Assembly (NCBI RefSeq): GCF_024622195.1
Contig: NZ_JANKBI010000024.1
Coordinates: 1-64,000 of the forward strand
Direction of reading: 5' to 3'
DNA from: Murimonas intestini
GTDB lineage: Bacteria; Bacillota; Clostridia; Lachnospirales; Lachnospiraceae
DNA length: 64,000 bases
Below are positions 8,038 through 16,649 of this stretch, piece by piece (the stretch's first letter is position 1; each line of letters opens with the position of its first letter). Below the pieces are notes generated by a model. It did not search any database. It saw only the letters and a program-made list of their open reading frames with translations, and was not told where the DNA came from. The translations under genes and the position numbers were made by a program.

Positions 8038-8940
8038 TCACTGTTTCTTTTGCTGCATTTTACTGTTCTTATCAAGCGAAGTTCCTTGGCGCACTGCCTC
8101 TATACACGCACAGTTATCCGCCTTAGCCAGTCCCATATCTGCTGCCTTATTTAAAATGCTTATCGCCTGGCAAAGCGCCGGCATGGAAAAGTTGCAGGAC
8201 TTGCTCAGCCTTTCACATATCTTCAGATCCTTCAGGGCATACTCCACAGGAAATGCCGGTTCATAATCGCCGTCCCTGATGGCCTCATATTTACTCTCCA
8301 GATAATAATTTCTGGCTCCTCCATATGAGACAGCCCTGGCAAAGTCATCTACACTAATCCCATTCAGCTGTGCCAGGGTAAGTGTTTCGTTTACCGCTGC
8401 CTGTATTTCATGGGACAGTGCATTCTGGCAGATTTTCATAATGATTCCTTTCCCATTTTCTCCCATACGGATTATATTTTCCCCCATATAGGACAGGACG
8501 GGATAGATCCTGTCAAAAACATCCTCTGTACACCCGGCATATATTCCCAATTTTCCTGATATGGCCGCAGCTTTTGATTTCACTACGGGACAGTCCGCAA
8601 ATCCGGCCCCTGTCCTTTCCTGTACAAGCCTGGCTATTTTAAGGGAAACGTCAGGGTCAATGGTACTCATATCGATCCCCGTCTTATCCCGGGTCAGCGC
8701 AGGAAGCATCTCTTCCCACACTGCCAGCGAATGCTCAGACCTGGGAACCATAGTGATGATGATATCACTGCTCTCTGCCACTGCCAGGCTGCTTTCACAT
8801 GCTATGGCCCCTGCTGCCTCAAGCTCCCGGACACGTTCCTCCTGTACATCATATACATAGACCTTATCCTGGTGTTTTTTCACAATATTGGCACACATAG
8901 CGCCGCCCATTGTACCCAGCCCCACAAACCCTATTTTCAT
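8038..8940 (-). CDS. 3-hydroxyisobutyrate dehydrogenase-family NAD(P) reductase
   Basis: 300 residues beginning MKIGFVGLGTMGGAM, the beta-hydroxyacid dehydrogenase N-terminal signature. The catalytic Lys lies in GKGIIMKICQN around residue 170. The usual substrate-binding motif DAPVSGG is changed here to DCPVVKSKAAAISGKLG, so the acid recognised may differ from hydroxyisobutyrate or tartronate semialdehyde. Members reduce or oxidise beta-hydroxyacids; in sugar-acid pathways they often reduce tartronate semialdehyde to glycerate. The gene is 70 bp downstream of the aldo/keto reductase, separated by a short tandem duplication, and 10 bp before the M24 gene. Confidence 0.8.
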   Translation of the reverse strand: MKIGFVGLGTMGGAMCANIVKKHQDKVYVYDVQEERVRELEAAGAIACESSLAVAESSDIIITMVPRSEHSLAVWEEMLPALTRDKTGIDMSTIDPDVSLKIARLVQERTGAGFADCPVVKSKAAAISGKLGIYAGCTEDVFDRIYPVLSYMGENIIRMGENGKGIIMKICQNALSHEIQAAVNETLTLAQLNGISVDDFARAVSYGGARNYYLESKYEAIRDGDYEPAFPVEYALKDLKICERLSKSCNFSMPALCQAISILNKAADMGLAKADNCACIEAVRQGTSLDKNSKMQQKKQ

Positions 8941-8949
8941 ACTAAACTG

Positions 8950-9023
8950 CCTCCTGCCCTGCGATACCCTTTTTCATGCAGTACTTCCTCCTGCCCTGCG
9001 GCACCCTTTTTCATTCAGTACTT
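8950..9023. repeat. Two tandem 37-bp direct repeats
   Basis: Copies at 8950-8986 and 8987-9023 differ at only a few bases. The second copy covers the last codons and TGA of the upstream aldo/keto reductase. The first copy is therefore a duplicated gene end filling the gap to the next cistron. It looks like a replication-slippage duplication, not a CRISPR or IS end. Confidence 0.8.
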
Positions 9024-10006
9024 CCTCCCGCCAACGCAATATCCCGGTTCATCCTTTCTGCGTCCGCTTTCTCCAGCTCTATGTTCCCGCCCTTAATATA
9101 ATCCAGGACATGAGCTTCCTTCCGGCCTCCTCCCAGGATGATCAGATTTTCAGCCTTTGCAGAGGTCCAGGCCACTACGAGGTTAGCTGTATTACATTCG
9201 TATTTTCTGCACAGATCCTTCCAGCCGTCCAGCATCTCTATGATACGGAGCCTCAGTTCTGTCCGGTACCATTTGATATTGTTGCGTAGGTTTCCTTCCG
9301 GCACCACATAGTCCATGCCGATCTTACCGCTCAAAAGCCCCTGTTCAAGGGGAGAAAACGCCTCAAATGTAATGCAATTTTCCTGACAGACGGGCAGATA
9401 CTTGTCCGCCTTGTCCTGATCCAGCATACTGAACCTTTCCTGAAGCACATCTATTTCCCCGTAGCTTAAGTAATCCTTGATCTCCTTTTCGGAACAATTT
9501 GAAATTCCAACTGCCCTGATCTTTCCCTGGCGCTTCAGTTCCATAAGGGCATCCATAGTCTCCGATACCGGGACCAAAAATGGCTCTCTGGCCTGGTGAT
9601 GCGTTATGTACACATCTATATAATCTGTACCTAAATTTTTCAGGCTTTCTTCCACGTCCAGCATGATAGCCCGCCTTGAGAGATTTCTCCTGCACACCTT
9701 TCCGTCCCGTTCTATTATGACAGCGCCCTCATCATCCCTCCACCAGAATCCGCACTTTGTCTGTATGACCAGCTTCTCTCTTGGAATTTCCCTGATCGCT
9801 CTGCCAACCAGTCTTTCACTGTAGCCAAATCCATATGCAGGCGCTGTGTCGATGGTGTTAATCCCATGCTCCACAGCAGAATGTATCGCCTTTAAGGACG
9901 CCTCATCGTCCTGCGCCCCCCACTGGGCATCCCCGCCCATAGACCATGTACCCAGCGCGATGGCTGAAGCCGTAATACCTGATTTGCCTATCTGCCTTGT
10001 TTTCAT
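9011..10006 (-). CDS. Aldo/keto reductase (first of two in the operon)
   Basis: 331 residues from ATG 10006, directly after AGGAGGGGAAA; the open frame to 10096 has no better start. A TIM-barrel NADPH-dependent reductase: MKTRQIGKSGITASAIALGTWSMGG at the start, catalytic Asp and Tyr in NTIDTAPAYGFGYSE, Lys in VIQTKCGFWW, His in VYITHHQ, and the cofactor-binding GISNCSEKEI. It resembles general YajO/IolS-type enzymes. It may oxidise or reduce an aldose or keto-sugar. The 13-gene operon holds a second enzyme of the same type and same predicted length at 12938, suggesting two successive redox steps on related intermediates. Confidence 0.85.
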   Translation of the reverse strand: MKTRQIGKSGITASAIALGTWSMGGDAQWGAQDDEASLKAIHSAVEHGINTIDTAPAYGFGYSERLVGRAIREIPREKLVIQTKCGFWWRDDEGAVIIERDGKVCRRNLSRRAIMLDVEESLKNLGTDYIDVYITHHQAREPFLVPVSETMDALMELKRQGKIRAVGISNCSEKEIKDYLSYGEIDVLQERFSMLDQDKADKYLPVCQENCITFEAFSPLEQGLLSGKIGMDYVVPEGNLRNNIKWYRTELRLRIIEMLDGWKDLCRKYECNTANLVVAWTSAKAENLIILGGGRKEAHVLDYIKGGNIELEKADAERMNRDIALAGGSTE

Positions 10007-10099
10007 TTTCCCCTCCTGTTTACTCTTAACCAGACAGCGGCCATGGAAGCGGCCGGCCCGGACAATACTTTTCTCTGGATTTTTCTTTCCTTTCATCTC

Positions 10100-11293
10100 C
10101 TACCAGTCGCACAGGCTGCCGTCCAAAGGACGGCGGCAGACAGGAATATAAGCTCTTTTATACGGATATCTTCTGGCAGCATCCTCGTCAATGTCGCAGC
10201 CGATGCCCGGCGCATCCTCCATATACAGATAGCCGTCCTTATAGACAGGTCCGCCTTTTACCACTTCCTTTACTGTGTCATCCACAGTCCCGTCCTCCTG
10301 GATCCCGAAATTATAGGCAGATACATTCATGTGCCAGTTGACTGCATGAGTGACAGGCGATACGTCATTCGGACCATGCCATGCTGTCTTGATGTCATAA
10401 GTCTCCGCGATAGCCTGTATTTTTTTCGCCTCTGTTATGCCGCCGATACGGATGATATCACAGCGTATAAAGTCCAGCCACCTGTTCGTGATCCCGGGCA
10501 GGCATTCCCACCGGCTCTTGTACAGTTCTCCGAAAGCAATAGGCACATTTGTGTGTTCTCTGACAGACTTCAGACTCTCCGCACAGTCAGGCGCTATGGG
10601 ATCCTCTATAAAAAACGGATTATAGGGTTCCAGCTTATTCATGATATACACTGCCCTCTCGGGGCTGAAGCGCTCATGCAGGTCGAAGATAATTCCCACT
10701 TCCCTGCCTACTACTTCTCTGATCCTGATAAAGTAGTCTATCATGGCATCTGCCCAGAACTCCGGATCCCAGTCCTCTGTCTTAGGCATGTTCTGGACGG
10801 CATCACTGCCTAATGTCCCGTTTGCCGAAGGAAGACCCGCACGCAAGCGGATGACCTTCAGCCCCTTATCTTTCACAAAACTGGCGGCCTTCTCTATCTT
10901 CTCTTCATTTGTCTTTCCAAGCACATGGGAGTAGCAGAGCACCTTGTCCCTCACCTTTCCTCCCAGCAGGGAGTACAGGGGCAGTCCTGCCCTTTTGGCC
11001 TTGATATCCCACAAAGCCATATCGATCCCGCACAGAGCGCTCATGATGATATTCCCGCCCCGCCAGTAGGAGCCCCTGTAGATTAACTGCCAGATCTCCT
11101 CAATATTGTCAGCATCCATCCCTATCAGCATGGGCCTTAAATATTCCAGTGTGAGATCCTCCACCGCCTTCTCTCTTCCATTCAGGGATGCATCCCCGAT
11201 GCCATAGATCTTTGGGTCATCTGTCATTATCTTGATAAACAGATAATTCTGCTTTGGACATGTTAAAATTGTTTTGACTTCTGTAATCTTCAT
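10100..11293 (-). CDS. Enolase-superfamily sugar-acid dehydratase, ManD/RspA type
   Basis: 397 residues. The N-terminal capping domain is followed by the mandelate racemase/muconate lactonizing barrel. Metal ligands fit the ManD pattern: Asp in IIFDLHERF, Glu in FFIEDP and Glu in IAFGELY; the His of AWHGPNDVSP is the usual base. The C-terminus (KRAYIPV, a DGS box, final Trp) is characteristic of RspA/ManD proteins. Characterised relatives dehydrate D-mannonate and/or D-gluconate to 2-keto-3-deoxygluconate, although many members are inactive on both. In this operon it would convert an aldonic acid made by the dehydrogenases to a 2-keto-3-deoxy acid. Confidence 0.85.
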   Translation of the reverse strand: MKITEVKTILTCPKQNYLFIKIMTDDPKIYGIGDASLNGREKAVEDLTLEYLRPMLIGMDADNIEEIWQLIYRGSYWRGGNIIMSALCGIDMALWDIKAKRAGLPLYSLLGGKVRDKVLCYSHVLGKTNEEKIEKAASFVKDKGLKVIRLRAGLPSANGTLGSDAVQNMPKTEDWDPEFWADAMIDYFIRIREVVGREVGIIFDLHERFSPERAVYIMNKLEPYNPFFIEDPIAPDCAESLKSVREHTNVPIAFGELYKSRWECLPGITNRWLDFIRCDIIRIGGITEAKKIQAIAETYDIKTAWHGPNDVSPVTHAVNWHMNVSAYNFGIQEDGTVDDTVKEVVKGGPVYKDGYLYMEDAPGIGCDIDEDAARRYPYKRAYIPVCRRPLDGSLCDW

Positions 11294-11305
11294 CTGTTAA
11301 TCTCC

Positions 11306-12892
11306 TCAGTCAGCTTCAGTCTTTGGCCGCAGCTTATCACCTGTCTTTAAGTTCCACTCCTCCGTCAGCTCGCACAGACCGTAGTATGCAGGTTTAGGAT
11401 TATTCTCATAGTCCAGCAGCCCATCAAAATCAAACGCCTGAAGCCTGAATTTTTCATTTGGATGTCCGGCCAGAAATTCTGCCCATTGCGCCGGCTCATC
11501 GGACAGGCTCCAGCATGTCACGCCCTGCACACAGTCCATACTGTAAAAGAGAGTGGAAAACTTCCTGTACCATTCCTCCTGAAGGCGGGCATCCCATGGC
11601 CTGTGCCAGTACTTTGTGACAGGTACGGGCCTGTTGCCCATGTGGAACCTGCATCTGCCGGTATTTGAAGGAGTAGACACCTCTGTGAGCTGGATCGGCA
11701 GGTGGTATCTGTCATGCCACCAATTTATCATTTCCATAGTATTAAACAGATCGTATGGATAATCATGGAACTGCAGTCCCAGCACGTCCACCTTTATCCC
11801 CTCCTGCTTACATCTGTCAAGAAAATCAGCGATGGACACACAATACCTGTTGGGCACAGATTCCGGCAGCCCGTAGCTCTTTTTCCAGTCCCTCACTTCC
11901 GGGATGGAATTTTCATCAAACCCGTAATTTCCCTGCCATTCATCATAAAAATTCACCATTAGCTTTGTTTTCGGAGATAATCTCCGGATGACCTGGTAGA
12001 CTTCTTTACAGATCTGAAAATGCTGGTCAAATGTAAAATTAAATGGATTGCTCTGAAGGGGCTCATTGAAATCTACATAAGTAAATGCATTTGGCCTGCT
12101 GGATAACATATATTCAGCTCTCTCAACCACCAGCTTCTTAAAAGCCTCATAGTCGTGATTGCCATACCTGGCCATCCAGTTTTCCCCTTCCCACCAGTCA
12201 CTGAACCAGACAAGTGCATGGCCCCTCACCGGAATATTATTTTCTGTACACCAGTCCAGCATCTCAAATATCATGTCGTAATGCTTCTCACCTTCGTTTG
12301 GCTCCACGCATCCCCAGTGTGTAGGTATCACAGCTTCCCCGAACAGCCTGCTGAAATACTTCTTAAATACATCCCCTCCATCTGTAAATCCTTTCATGCA
12401 CCCCATAAAGCAGAAATCATCCCTGTCTCCCCTGTCAGATATCTTTATCTGTGCCTCCAGCAGAACTAACTGCTCACCTGCTTTGAGTATTTCACAGAGC
12501 GCTTTTTCTACATCTTCATCTGTAAGAGATAAGAGAAGTTCTTCTGCCCTGCCTATTCTCTTCCTTATTCCCTCAAGCTCCAGATTATATTTTCCTGCCG
12601 CTTCTTCCAGATGGCGTTTTACTCTGAAGAGCCTGCTTTTTGTGGCCTCCCTCCAGAAATCTCTGATTTCTTCTGACGGCTCATATCCTTTTTCCTCATT
12701 ATCCGCGAACAGTATTGCTCCCCCGAATCCCTGCACATCTACCTTTGACATAAATACAGCCCTGTCTATAGTGGCTTCAAAGCAGATCACACCATCCTCA
12801 TGCCTGCCATAATTCTTCTGCGGATTTCTCCCGGTATCGTACATTACATAAGTCCCCAGAGTACTCTTCTGTTTCTTCCATTTATACTGCAT
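11306..12892 (-). CDS. GH10-like endo-beta-glycosidase, cytoplasmic
   Basis: 528 residues, no signal peptide and no membrane segment. About 150 N-terminal residues belong to a beta-rich region followed by a helical segment with no recognised domain. The rest follows the GH10 xylanase barrel: VIPTHWGCVEPNEG, the substrate-binding HALVWFSDW, the acid/base Glu in YVDFNEPL (WDVVNE in classical xylanases), LGLQFHDYP, and the nucleophile Glu in IQLTEVSTP. A conserved Trp is in CWSLSDEP. The catalytic motifs are intact but clearly off the xylanase consensus. An intracellular enzyme acting on imported oligosaccharides fits, possibly of a different linkage. It lies between a reductase and the ManD-type dehydratase in one transcription unit. 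Confidence 0.8.
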   Translation of the reverse strand: MQYKWKKQKSTLGTYVMYDTGRNPQKNYGRHEDGVICFEATIDRAVFMSKVDVQGFGGAILFADNEEKGYEPSEEIRDFWREATKSRLFRVKRHLEEAAGKYNLELEGIRKRIGRAEELLLSLTDEDVEKALCEILKAGEQLVLLEAQIKISDRGDRDDFCFMGCMKGFTDGGDVFKKYFSRLFGEAVIPTHWGCVEPNEGEKHYDMIFEMLDWCTENNIPVRGHALVWFSDWWEGENWMARYGNHDYEAFKKLVVERAEYMLSSRPNAFTYVDFNEPLQSNPFNFTFDQHFQICKEVYQVIRRLSPKTKLMVNFYDEWQGNYGFDENSIPEVRDWKKSYGLPESVPNRYCVSIADFLDRCKQEGIKVDVLGLQFHDYPYDLFNTMEMINWWHDRYHLPIQLTEVSTPSNTGRCRFHMGNRPVPVTKYWHRPWDARLQEEWYRKFSTLFYSMDCVQGVTCWSLSDEPAQWAEFLAGHPNEKFRLQAFDFDGLLDYENNPKPAYYGLCELTEEWNLKTGDKLRPKTEAD

Positions 12893-12937
12893 CTTCTCTC
12901 TCCTTCTCCATATATCTAATTTCTTACTGCCTTTTAG

Positions 12938-13933
12938 TTATCTCATCCCATCCAGGATTCTGCTGATCTCCTCCATCTGCTGTTCTGACAAAGGCCCATA
13001 CTCAAGAGCTTTCGCATTATCCATAACCTGCTTCGGAGTCTTAAATCCCGGTATTGGGATCGTCCTTGGGCTTCTCGCCCACAGCCATCCCAGCGCTCCC
13101 TGTGCCGGAGTCCTTCCGCCTTCTGTCAGTATCTCCCTAATGCTTTCCACCTTTGACAGAAATTCAGGATTTGGCCTTCCATCCTTGAAAAATTTCATAT
13201 ACTCAGGTGCATTTTTCCCGCGTATATCATTATCCTTCAGTGTAGTCTCCGGCCTGAACTTTCCTGTCAGCAGCCCCATGGCCAGCGGCCCTCTGTTGAA
13301 GCTGGCCAGGTCATATTCATCGCACAGCTCAAGCATGGCAGCATTGTCCTCAAAAATATTCTGTCCGTGCTGTACGGCGCCGCAGTGGGGTCCCGGAGCA
13401 AATACCCTTGCACTGTCCACATCATCTGTAGACCATCCATAGGTACGTATTTTCCCCTCCTGCACAAGCTCCTCCAGCGTCTGCCTCACTTCCTCCGTCT
13501 TTTCCCTGTCATAGAAATAGACATGGAGGAAATACACATCTATATAATCCGTCCCCAGGCGTTTCAGGGAATCCTCGCATGATTTCCTGATATAAGCAGG
13601 GCTCACATCCCAACCCAGCTTTGTCCTCGTCACCGGGTCAAACACCCAGCCAAATTTCGTGGAGATGACCACTTTATCCCGCCTGCCCTTTATAGCCTGC
13701 CCGATCAGGCTCTCGCTGTGTCCTGTCCCATACATATTAGAAGTGTCGAACAGAGTAATTCCCATATCCATTGCAGTCTGAAGGCCCCTGAGAGAATCTT
13801 CGTCGTTTACATCTCCCCAGCCTATGGGCGTCCCGTCCTTTTCAAAAGCAGGGCCTCCTATTGCCCAGCAGCCGGTTCCCATTGCGCTGACCTCTATGCC
13901 TGATTTCCCGATTTTACGCTTCATCACATCCAT
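12938..13933 (-). CDS. Aldo/keto reductase (second of two)
   Basis: 331 residues from ATG 13933, with GGAGGGGAAAAAA upstream. It starts MDVMKRKIGKSGIEVSAMGTGCWAIGG. Catalytic tetrad candidates are the Asp and Tyr of LFDTSNMYGTGHSE, Lys in VISTKFGWVF and His in YFLHVYF. The cofactor motif is weaker here, YGWSTDDVDS instead of GVSN. The C-terminal part, ALGWLWARSPRTIPIPGFKTPKQV, is typical of the family. It stands directly after the binding-protein gene and before the GH10-like hydrolase. It shares the overall fold and length of the 9011 reductase but differs in sequence, so it is not a recent duplicate. Confidence 0.85.
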   Translation of the reverse strand: MDVMKRKIGKSGIEVSAMGTGCWAIGGPAFEKDGTPIGWGDVNDEDSLRGLQTAMDMGITLFDTSNMYGTGHSESLIGQAIKGRRDKVVISTKFGWVFDPVTRTKLGWDVSPAYIRKSCEDSLKRLGTDYIDVYFLHVYFYDREKTEEVRQTLEELVQEGKIRTYGWSTDDVDSARVFAPGPHCGAVQHGQNIFEDNAAMLELCDEYDLASFNRGPLAMGLLTGKFRPETTLKDNDIRGKNAPEYMKFFKDGRPNPEFLSKVESIREILTEGGRTPAQGALGWLWARSPRTIPIPGFKTPKQVMDNAKALEYGPLSEQQMEEISRILDGMR

Positions 13934-14005
13934 AATTTTTTCCCCTCCGTTTTCTTTGGGCCATTCCGGCTGCATAGCTGTGCCGGAACAGCCCTCAGCT
14001 GCTTT

Positions 14006-15628
14006 TTACTGCTGCTCTTTATAACGGTCATACGCTTCCTGGTAAATAGATATATATTCATCCAGCCCTACGCCGTTTAGTGAACTGATGTAAGAATCCC
14101 AGTCCTCATCAATATTGGATTCTCCTGCGATCCATCTTGCTGACATCTGAAGTATCTGATCAAGAATGCTGTTTTTTATGTTGGCAAGTGTCTCTGCCTC
14201 ATCGTCTGTAAATTTCACTACAGGCATATACTCCGCTATGGCATAATCATCAAATGTTCTGCACTCAGCAGCCTTTGCCATGTTGTTTGGATTTCCAAGG
14301 AAAATATTTTTCTGGGCCATATCTGCTATATCATGTATGACATAGGCGCTTGTGGCAGGAGAATATTTATGACGGTATTCTCCAAAGGTCATGCCTTCCG
14401 GCGAAGCTGTCCAGTATTCCAGAGCCCCGTCTTCGTTATAATGAAGATTATATTTATTCTCCCCATCCTCAATCATCCCATATGATGCCTGAACACTCAT
14501 CACATCACTGCTGTTCATAAAGTCCAGCCATGCGATAACAAGATCAGGATTTTCGCATTCACTTGTGACCCAGAAGTTATTGTAGCTTAAGCCCACATTG
14601 TTTTTATACATTTTTGCTGAATACCCTTCCGCTGACGGATAAGGGATTGCCACATAATCAGATACGTATGTACTTCCCACGTAGTTTGTTGCATTCCATC
14701 CCATAAGAAGGCCTATTTTTTCATCTTCGCCGGAGCCTTTTGCAGTAACCTGCGTCTCACCCTGGGTAAATGTCTCATTGTCGAGAAGCCCTTCCTGATA
14801 CAATTCTGCAAAGTATTTACAGGCGTCCTTCCAGCCTTCCTGAGTGGCGGCACATTTTACCGTCCCATCTTCAATGATCAGCCCGTTCATGTCTGTGGCT
14901 ACTCCAAACATGCCAAACATATTAAAAAATGAATAATCCTGCTTTGAAAAGTCTCCAATACCTGCTACCGGGATTTCGTCAGCCTGCCCATTCCCGTTGG
15001 GATCCTGTTCCTTAAACGCTCTGAGCACTTCTGTTAATTCACTTGTTGTTTTAGGAATCTCCAGGTTCAGTTCATCCAGCCATTTTTTATTAATATACAT
15101 AAAACTTGGAATATCATTGCCCTCATTTTCATATCTGGGGAGTCCATAGATATGGCCATCCAGCGCTGTCGCCTGTGCCCTTACCTGAGGAAATTGGTCC
15201 AACTTTGCCATTAAATGGGGAGCCTGCCTCTCAAGAATCTCATCAATGGCAATCACCGAACCGTCTGCAGCATAATTCATAAAAGTGCTGTCGTCCATCC
15301 CGTAGCATGTCATATAGGCATCCGCCAGATTCCCGCTGGCAAAATCCAGATTGATCTTCTCACCCCAGCTTGTTTCCGGATATTCCGTCCAGTTTACATG
15401 GACATTTGTCATCTCTTCCATCATTTTTACAAAGGGCATATCGTCAAATGGGGTAGTGTGCAGGGTACGCGCCTGGACACAGATGTTTATCTCCTCCTTC
15501 TCTTCCAGCGGAAAGGTGATCTGTCCCTCCCGGGCCGCTGTATCACCGGCTGCATCTGCCTTTGCTCCTCCTGTGAGTGACAGAACCATGGCTGCCGCCA
15601 CCATCATTGCAATTTTTTTCTGTTTCAT
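14006..15628 (-). CDS. Sugar ABC transporter substrate-binding protein (LplA-like), no lipobox
   Basis: 540 residues, the size of the LplA/YtcQ binding proteins. The N-terminus has a good signal peptide (MKQKKIAMMVAAAMVLSLTGGAKADA). Where a lipoprotein would carry LTGC it reads LTGG, so lipid attachment at Cys is not possible and cleavage after ADA is more likely. The mature part contains the usual binding-protein features (DMPFVKMMEEMTNVHVNW, PNGNGQADEIPV, VIAWLDFMNSSDV). It probably captures an oligosaccharide for the two permeases encoded just upstream. How it stays at the cell surface without a lipid anchor is unclear. Confidence 0.85.
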   Translation of the reverse strand: MKQKKIAMMVAAAMVLSLTGGAKADAAGDTAAREGQITFPLEEKEEINICVQARTLHTTPFDDMPFVKMMEEMTNVHVNWTEYPETSWGEKINLDFASGNLADAYMTCYGMDDSTFMNYAADGSVIAIDEILERQAPHLMAKLDQFPQVRAQATALDGHIYGLPRYENEGNDIPSFMYINKKWLDELNLEIPKTTSELTEVLRAFKEQDPNGNGQADEIPVAGIGDFSKQDYSFFNMFGMFGVATDMNGLIIEDGTVKCAATQEGWKDACKYFAELYQEGLLDNETFTQGETQVTAKGSGEDEKIGLLMGWNATNYVGSTYVSDYVAIPYPSAEGYSAKMYKNNVGLSYNNFWVTSECENPDLVIAWLDFMNSSDVMSVQASYGMIEDGENKYNLHYNEDGALEYWTASPEGMTFGEYRHKYSPATSAYVIHDIADMAQKNIFLGNPNNMAKAAECRTFDDYAIAEYMPVVKFTDDEAETLANIKNSILDQILQMSARWIAGESNIDEDWDSYISSLNGVGLDEYISIYQEAYDRYKEQQ

Positions 15629-15712
15629 GTAAAATCCTCCCTTTTATTTGATTTTTATTATTACTGCTCTTTAAAATGTTTCAGCTGTGTATCTGATTAT
15701 ATCTGCTGCCTG

Positions 15713-16636
15713 TCAGCCTTTTACAGAACCGATCATGATCCCTTTCACGAAATATTTCTGTACAAAAGGATAAAGGATCAGCATTGGCAGGCTGGCCACC
15801 ACTATAGATGAATATTTCACCAGCTCCGCTATCCTCTGCATGGCCGCCACGCTCTCGGCATCCCCGAAAGCCCCTGAACTGTTCATTTGGGCCTGGATGA
15901 GGATATCCTTTAACACCAGCTGGAGCGGGAACAGCTCCTTTGAATTCAGGTATATCATGGCATCGAAATATGAGTTCCACTGCTGTATCGCATAAAACAG
16001 CACCATGATCGCCACAAGCGCTTTTGACAGCGGCAGGGCTATCTTAAAGAAAAACTTCAGGTTATTGGCCCCGTCCACCCTGGCCGCATCCAGGAGCTCT
16101 TCAGAGAGAGTCCCCTCAAAGAATGTCCTGCAGACAATCAGGTTGTAGACAGACAGGCAGGTGGGAAGTATAATGGCCCACATAGAATCCAGCAGTTTTA
16201 GATCCTTTACCACCAGATATGTAGGTATAAGCCCTCCCTGAAAATACATCACGAATACAAAGAACAGGGTACAGAACTTCCTGCACGGCAGATCCTTTCT
16301 GGACAGGGCATACCCCGCCGGAACCGTGATGGCGACTGCCAGGACTGTCCATACTAAGGTGTACAGCACAGAATTGGCAAAACCAGTTAAAATATTTTTA
16401 TTTGTCAGGATATGTATGTAGGCATCCAGGTTAAACCCCTTTGGGAGCAGTATGACCTTGCCTGAGTTCACAAGATTCGGATCACTCACAGATGCGATCA
16501 CCACAAAGTACAGCGGGTATACTATGATCAGGAACACGATAACCATGATAACTGTATTCGTGACATCAAAAATCCTGTCAGGCCGTGAGGCCTTCCTTCT
16601 CTTTTCCGCACTTGCCCCATTTACTCTTTTCTTCAT
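15713..16636 (-). CDS. Sugar ABC transporter permease (LplC/YtcP-like)
   Basis: 307 residues from ATG 16636; an upstream in-frame start at 16687 would run into the previous gene. Six membrane segments are visible, beginning with TVIMVIVFLIIVYPLYFVVI. The EAA loop that contacts the ATPase is present as ELLDAARVDGANNLKFFFKIALPLSKAL. The C-terminus FVKGIMIGSVKG is the usual ending of this permease type. It pairs with the permease at 16650. No ATPase gene is in the operon, so a shared MsmX-like ATPase probably energises it. Confidence 0.9.
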   Translation of the reverse strand: MKKRVNGASAEKRRKASRPDRIFDVTNTVIMVIVFLIIVYPLYFVVIASVSDPNLVNSGKVILLPKGFNLDAYIHILTNKNILTGFANSVLYTLVWTVLAVAITVPAGYALSRKDLPCRKFCTLFFVFVMYFQGGLIPTYLVVKDLKLLDSMWAIILPTCLSVYNLIVCRTFFEGTLSEELLDAARVDGANNLKFFFKIALPLSKALVAIMVLFYAIQQWNSYFDAMIYLNSKELFPLQLVLKDILIQAQMNSSGAFGDAESVAAMQRIAELVKYSSIVVASLPMLILYPFVQKYFVKGIMIGSVKG

Positions 16637-16649
16637 TTTCTCTCCCCCT

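Noticed and set aside
8950..9023. CRISPR-like array
   Set aside because: Two directly adjoining 37-bp copies without spacers, containing a gene's stop codon; not an array. The 18-bp units at 36464-36517 were rejected for the same reason.
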